Source: JBDKTH01 sp964558295
GTDB lineage: Bacteria; Planctomycetota; Planctomycetia; Pirellulales; Thermoguttaceae
Direction: 5' to 3'
Length of the DNA stretch: 8,255 bases
NCBI GenBank assembly: GCA_964558295.1
Contig: CAZLDQ010000234.1
Span: 1 to 8,255 of the forward strand
Below the pieces are notes generated by a model. The model made no database searches. It had not been told where the DNA came from and saw only the letters and a list, made by a program, of their open reading frames with translations. Numbering within the stretch: the first letter of the stretch is position 1; every line of letters starts with the position of its first letter. The position numbers and the translations under genes were made by a program. Shown here piece after piece: positions 6,853 to 8,255 of the stretch.

Positions 6853-6957
6853 AGGAGGCGGTTCCGGCTACGACAGAGAGTCTTTTCTAGTTCCGGAGGG
6901 CGGATCGTACTCCGGTGGACAGCGCGGCATCAAGGTCAGTTTCCTGGACCTGTTTAT

Positions 6958-8109
6958 TCACACCTCCCTGACGACGTAGTTGCGGTATGCTGCCAGGGTG
7001 CGGCTGGCGACTTGTTCCCAGGTATACTTCTGGCGAACCAATTGTCGTGCGTTGGCACCCGACGTCTCAAGCTCTTGGGGGGTAGCAGTGAGGACCCGCT
7101 GCAGTCCCTCGGCAATGCCATTCGGGGAGGGGGCCGCGACCCAGCCGGCCTTGGCCGCCGTGATTTCTTCAGCCATGTTGGTACCGGGAGTCACGAGGCA
7201 GGGAATGCCGTAGGAGAGGGCTTCAAGAACCGCGATGGGGTGCCCCTCGCTCCTTGAGGTCAGAAGGAGAGCCGTGGTTTGCTGGAGGACTGCCGTCTTG
7301 GCTCGTCCATGGACCGGCGGTTTCACGAAAACGACATCGGTCAGACCTAGTTGGTTGATCCGTTGACTGAGGACGCGGGAGCTTCCTTTCTGGTCTGGAC
7401 CGTACAACTCGATTTGGGTCTCTCGCTGCTGTAGTTGTGGCCGAAGCAGGGCACAGGCCTCCAATAGCAAGTCGAGTCCCTTGATCTTGATATCCAAACG
7501 GCCAAGGAAGGTGAGCCGGAGTCGAGCAGAGTGTCCGGGTGTTGCCAAATCCGCCTCCGAGGGAAGAGGAACACCGTTGCCAGCAATGAACGACGGGCGT
7601 TTCCAGTCTCCGGAGGCGTCAGCCTCTCCCGGGGTGAGGTAGTGAAGGGCGGCGGCCCCGGCCACCAGTCGATTAAAGAAGAGCCGGTTGCCCAACCACT
7701 TCTTCCATCGCTTGAAGGACTGAGCACGCTTGGTCATGCCGCCATGCGGGCAGAGAAGGTAGGGGATTTGTCGTTGACGGAGTATCTTGGCAAGGGGGGC
7801 GTGCGCAGGGATATAGGTGCTGTGGAAGACGGCCAGATGTGGCTTATCAAAAGGGGACGGAAGATCGAGGCCGTCCGGGGTGTGTCGAAGCTGGTGACCA
7901 TCGAACACAGGGAACGGGGGCTCGGGAGGGACGTCCGTTGTGTTTCCGGTTAGAAGGAGGGCGGCTTGGACGTTACCGGATCGATTTTGGGCTTCAATGA
8001 GCGGAGGGATTGCGTCATTCAAGCCGGTGATTTTTCCCCATTGTAGCGGCGCAAAGTGTAGGATGACGAAGGGCGCGGAAGCAGGGGCCGTGATCGAACG
8101 ATCGGTCAT
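6958..8109 (-). CDS. GT4 family (group 1) glycosyltransferase
   Basis: This is a GT-B fold retaining glycosyltransferase using a nucleotide sugar donor. It is 383 aa from ATG 8109. The N-terminal domain starts VILHFAPLQWGKITGLNDA (15-33), with PHGGMTKRA (121-129) as the interdomain acceptor-side loop. The C-terminal domain has FLGRLDIKIKGLDLLLEA (201-218, where Arg204 and Lys210 are the usual phosphate-binding pair), ELYGPD (234-239), and SRSEGHPIAVLEALSYGIP (285-303), whose Glu288 and Glu296 form the EX7E motif. LVTPGTNMAEEI (305-316) follows. This is a complete catalytic set. No Shine-Dalgarno precedes the ATG, and the same frame stays open upstream to the window edge without another ATG, GTG or TTG, so a longer N-terminus starting outside cannot be excluded. 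The acceptor and sugar are unknown; the neighbours suggest surface polysaccharide synthesis. Confidence 0.92.
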   Translation of the reverse strand: MTDRSITAPASAPFVILHFAPLQWGKITGLNDAIPPLIEAQNRSGNVQAALLLTGNTTDVPPEPPFPVFDGHQLRHTPDGLDLPSPFDKPHLAVFHSTYIPAHAPLAKILRQRQIPYLLCPHGGMTKRAQSFKRWKKWLGNRLFFNRLVAGAAALHYLTPGEADASGDWKRPSFIAGNGVPLPSEADLATPGHSARLRLTFLGRLDIKIKGLDLLLEACALLRPQLQQRETQIELYGPDQKGSSRVLSQRINQLGLTDVVFVKPPVHGRAKTAVLQQTTALLLTSRSEGHPIAVLEALSYGIPCLVTPGTNMAEEITAAKAGWVAAPSPNGIAEGLQRVLTATPQELETSGANARQLVRQKYTWEQVASRTLAAYRNYVVREV

Positions 8110-8255
8110 AGCGTGGTAGAGGCGACGGAGGAGGCGTGATCGGCGGGTTGCGGTGGCAAAGCCATCTCGCGCCGGATGGTGCGAGGAGCGAGGGGGGCGG
8201 GGCCGGCCACGGCGGAAGCGGATGAGCAGGCCGATTTCGCTGACTTCTCTCAGCT

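Noticed and set aside
6934..6950. A small GAAA-loop hairpin downstream of the outer glycosyltransferase stop
   Set aside because: The stem is six pairs with a bulge and no T-run follows, so it does not qualify as a terminator.

Overview
The window is most likely from a high-GC planctomycete, perhaps in the Pirellulales. This is inferred from gene content, not from a marker gene. The clues are a Ser/Thr kinase with an N-terminal multi-pass membrane domain and a WW-containing tail, starts that mostly lack a Shine-Dalgarno sequence, wide gaps of 90-420 bp between co-oriented genes, and a repeat element of a style I associate with planctomycete intergenic DNA. A run of ten Ns at 1327-1336 shows that the window comes from a draft scaffold.

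All six recognisable genes lie on the minus strand, so transcription runs from high to low coordinates. In that order they are: a GT4 glycosyltransferase (8109-6958), a WbuB-like GT4 glycosyltransferase (6852-5623), a DegT/DnrJ/EryC1/StrS sugar aminotransferase (5532-4273), a short SAM-methyltransferase-like protein (4109-3555), a membrane-anchored Ser/Thr protein kinase (3136-1490), and leuC, cut by the left edge (1123 to <1).

The first three genes, possibly with the fourth, look like one end of a surface polysaccharide or glycoconjugate locus. The aminotransferase would make an NDP-amino sugar and the two GT4 enzymes would transfer sugars. The kinase is a separate signalling gene. leuC belongs to leucine biosynthesis and appears to have its own promoter, with a perfect TATAAT at 1225-1220 and a leader of about 90 nt.

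Non-coding stretches: 1124-1489 holds the leuC promoter and leader, the assembly gap and a long imperfect inverted repeat. 3137-3554 holds no convincing gene and only a weak promoter candidate for the kinase. 4110-4272 has a strikingly AT-rich pocket with an inverted repeat. I saw no tRNA, rRNA, CRISPR array, insertion sequence or clear rho-independent terminator. I see no obviously new biological system. The most useful leads are the repeat element, the AT-rich leader, a 34-codon frame that exactly bridges two sugar genes, and the incomplete sugar locus running off the right edge.
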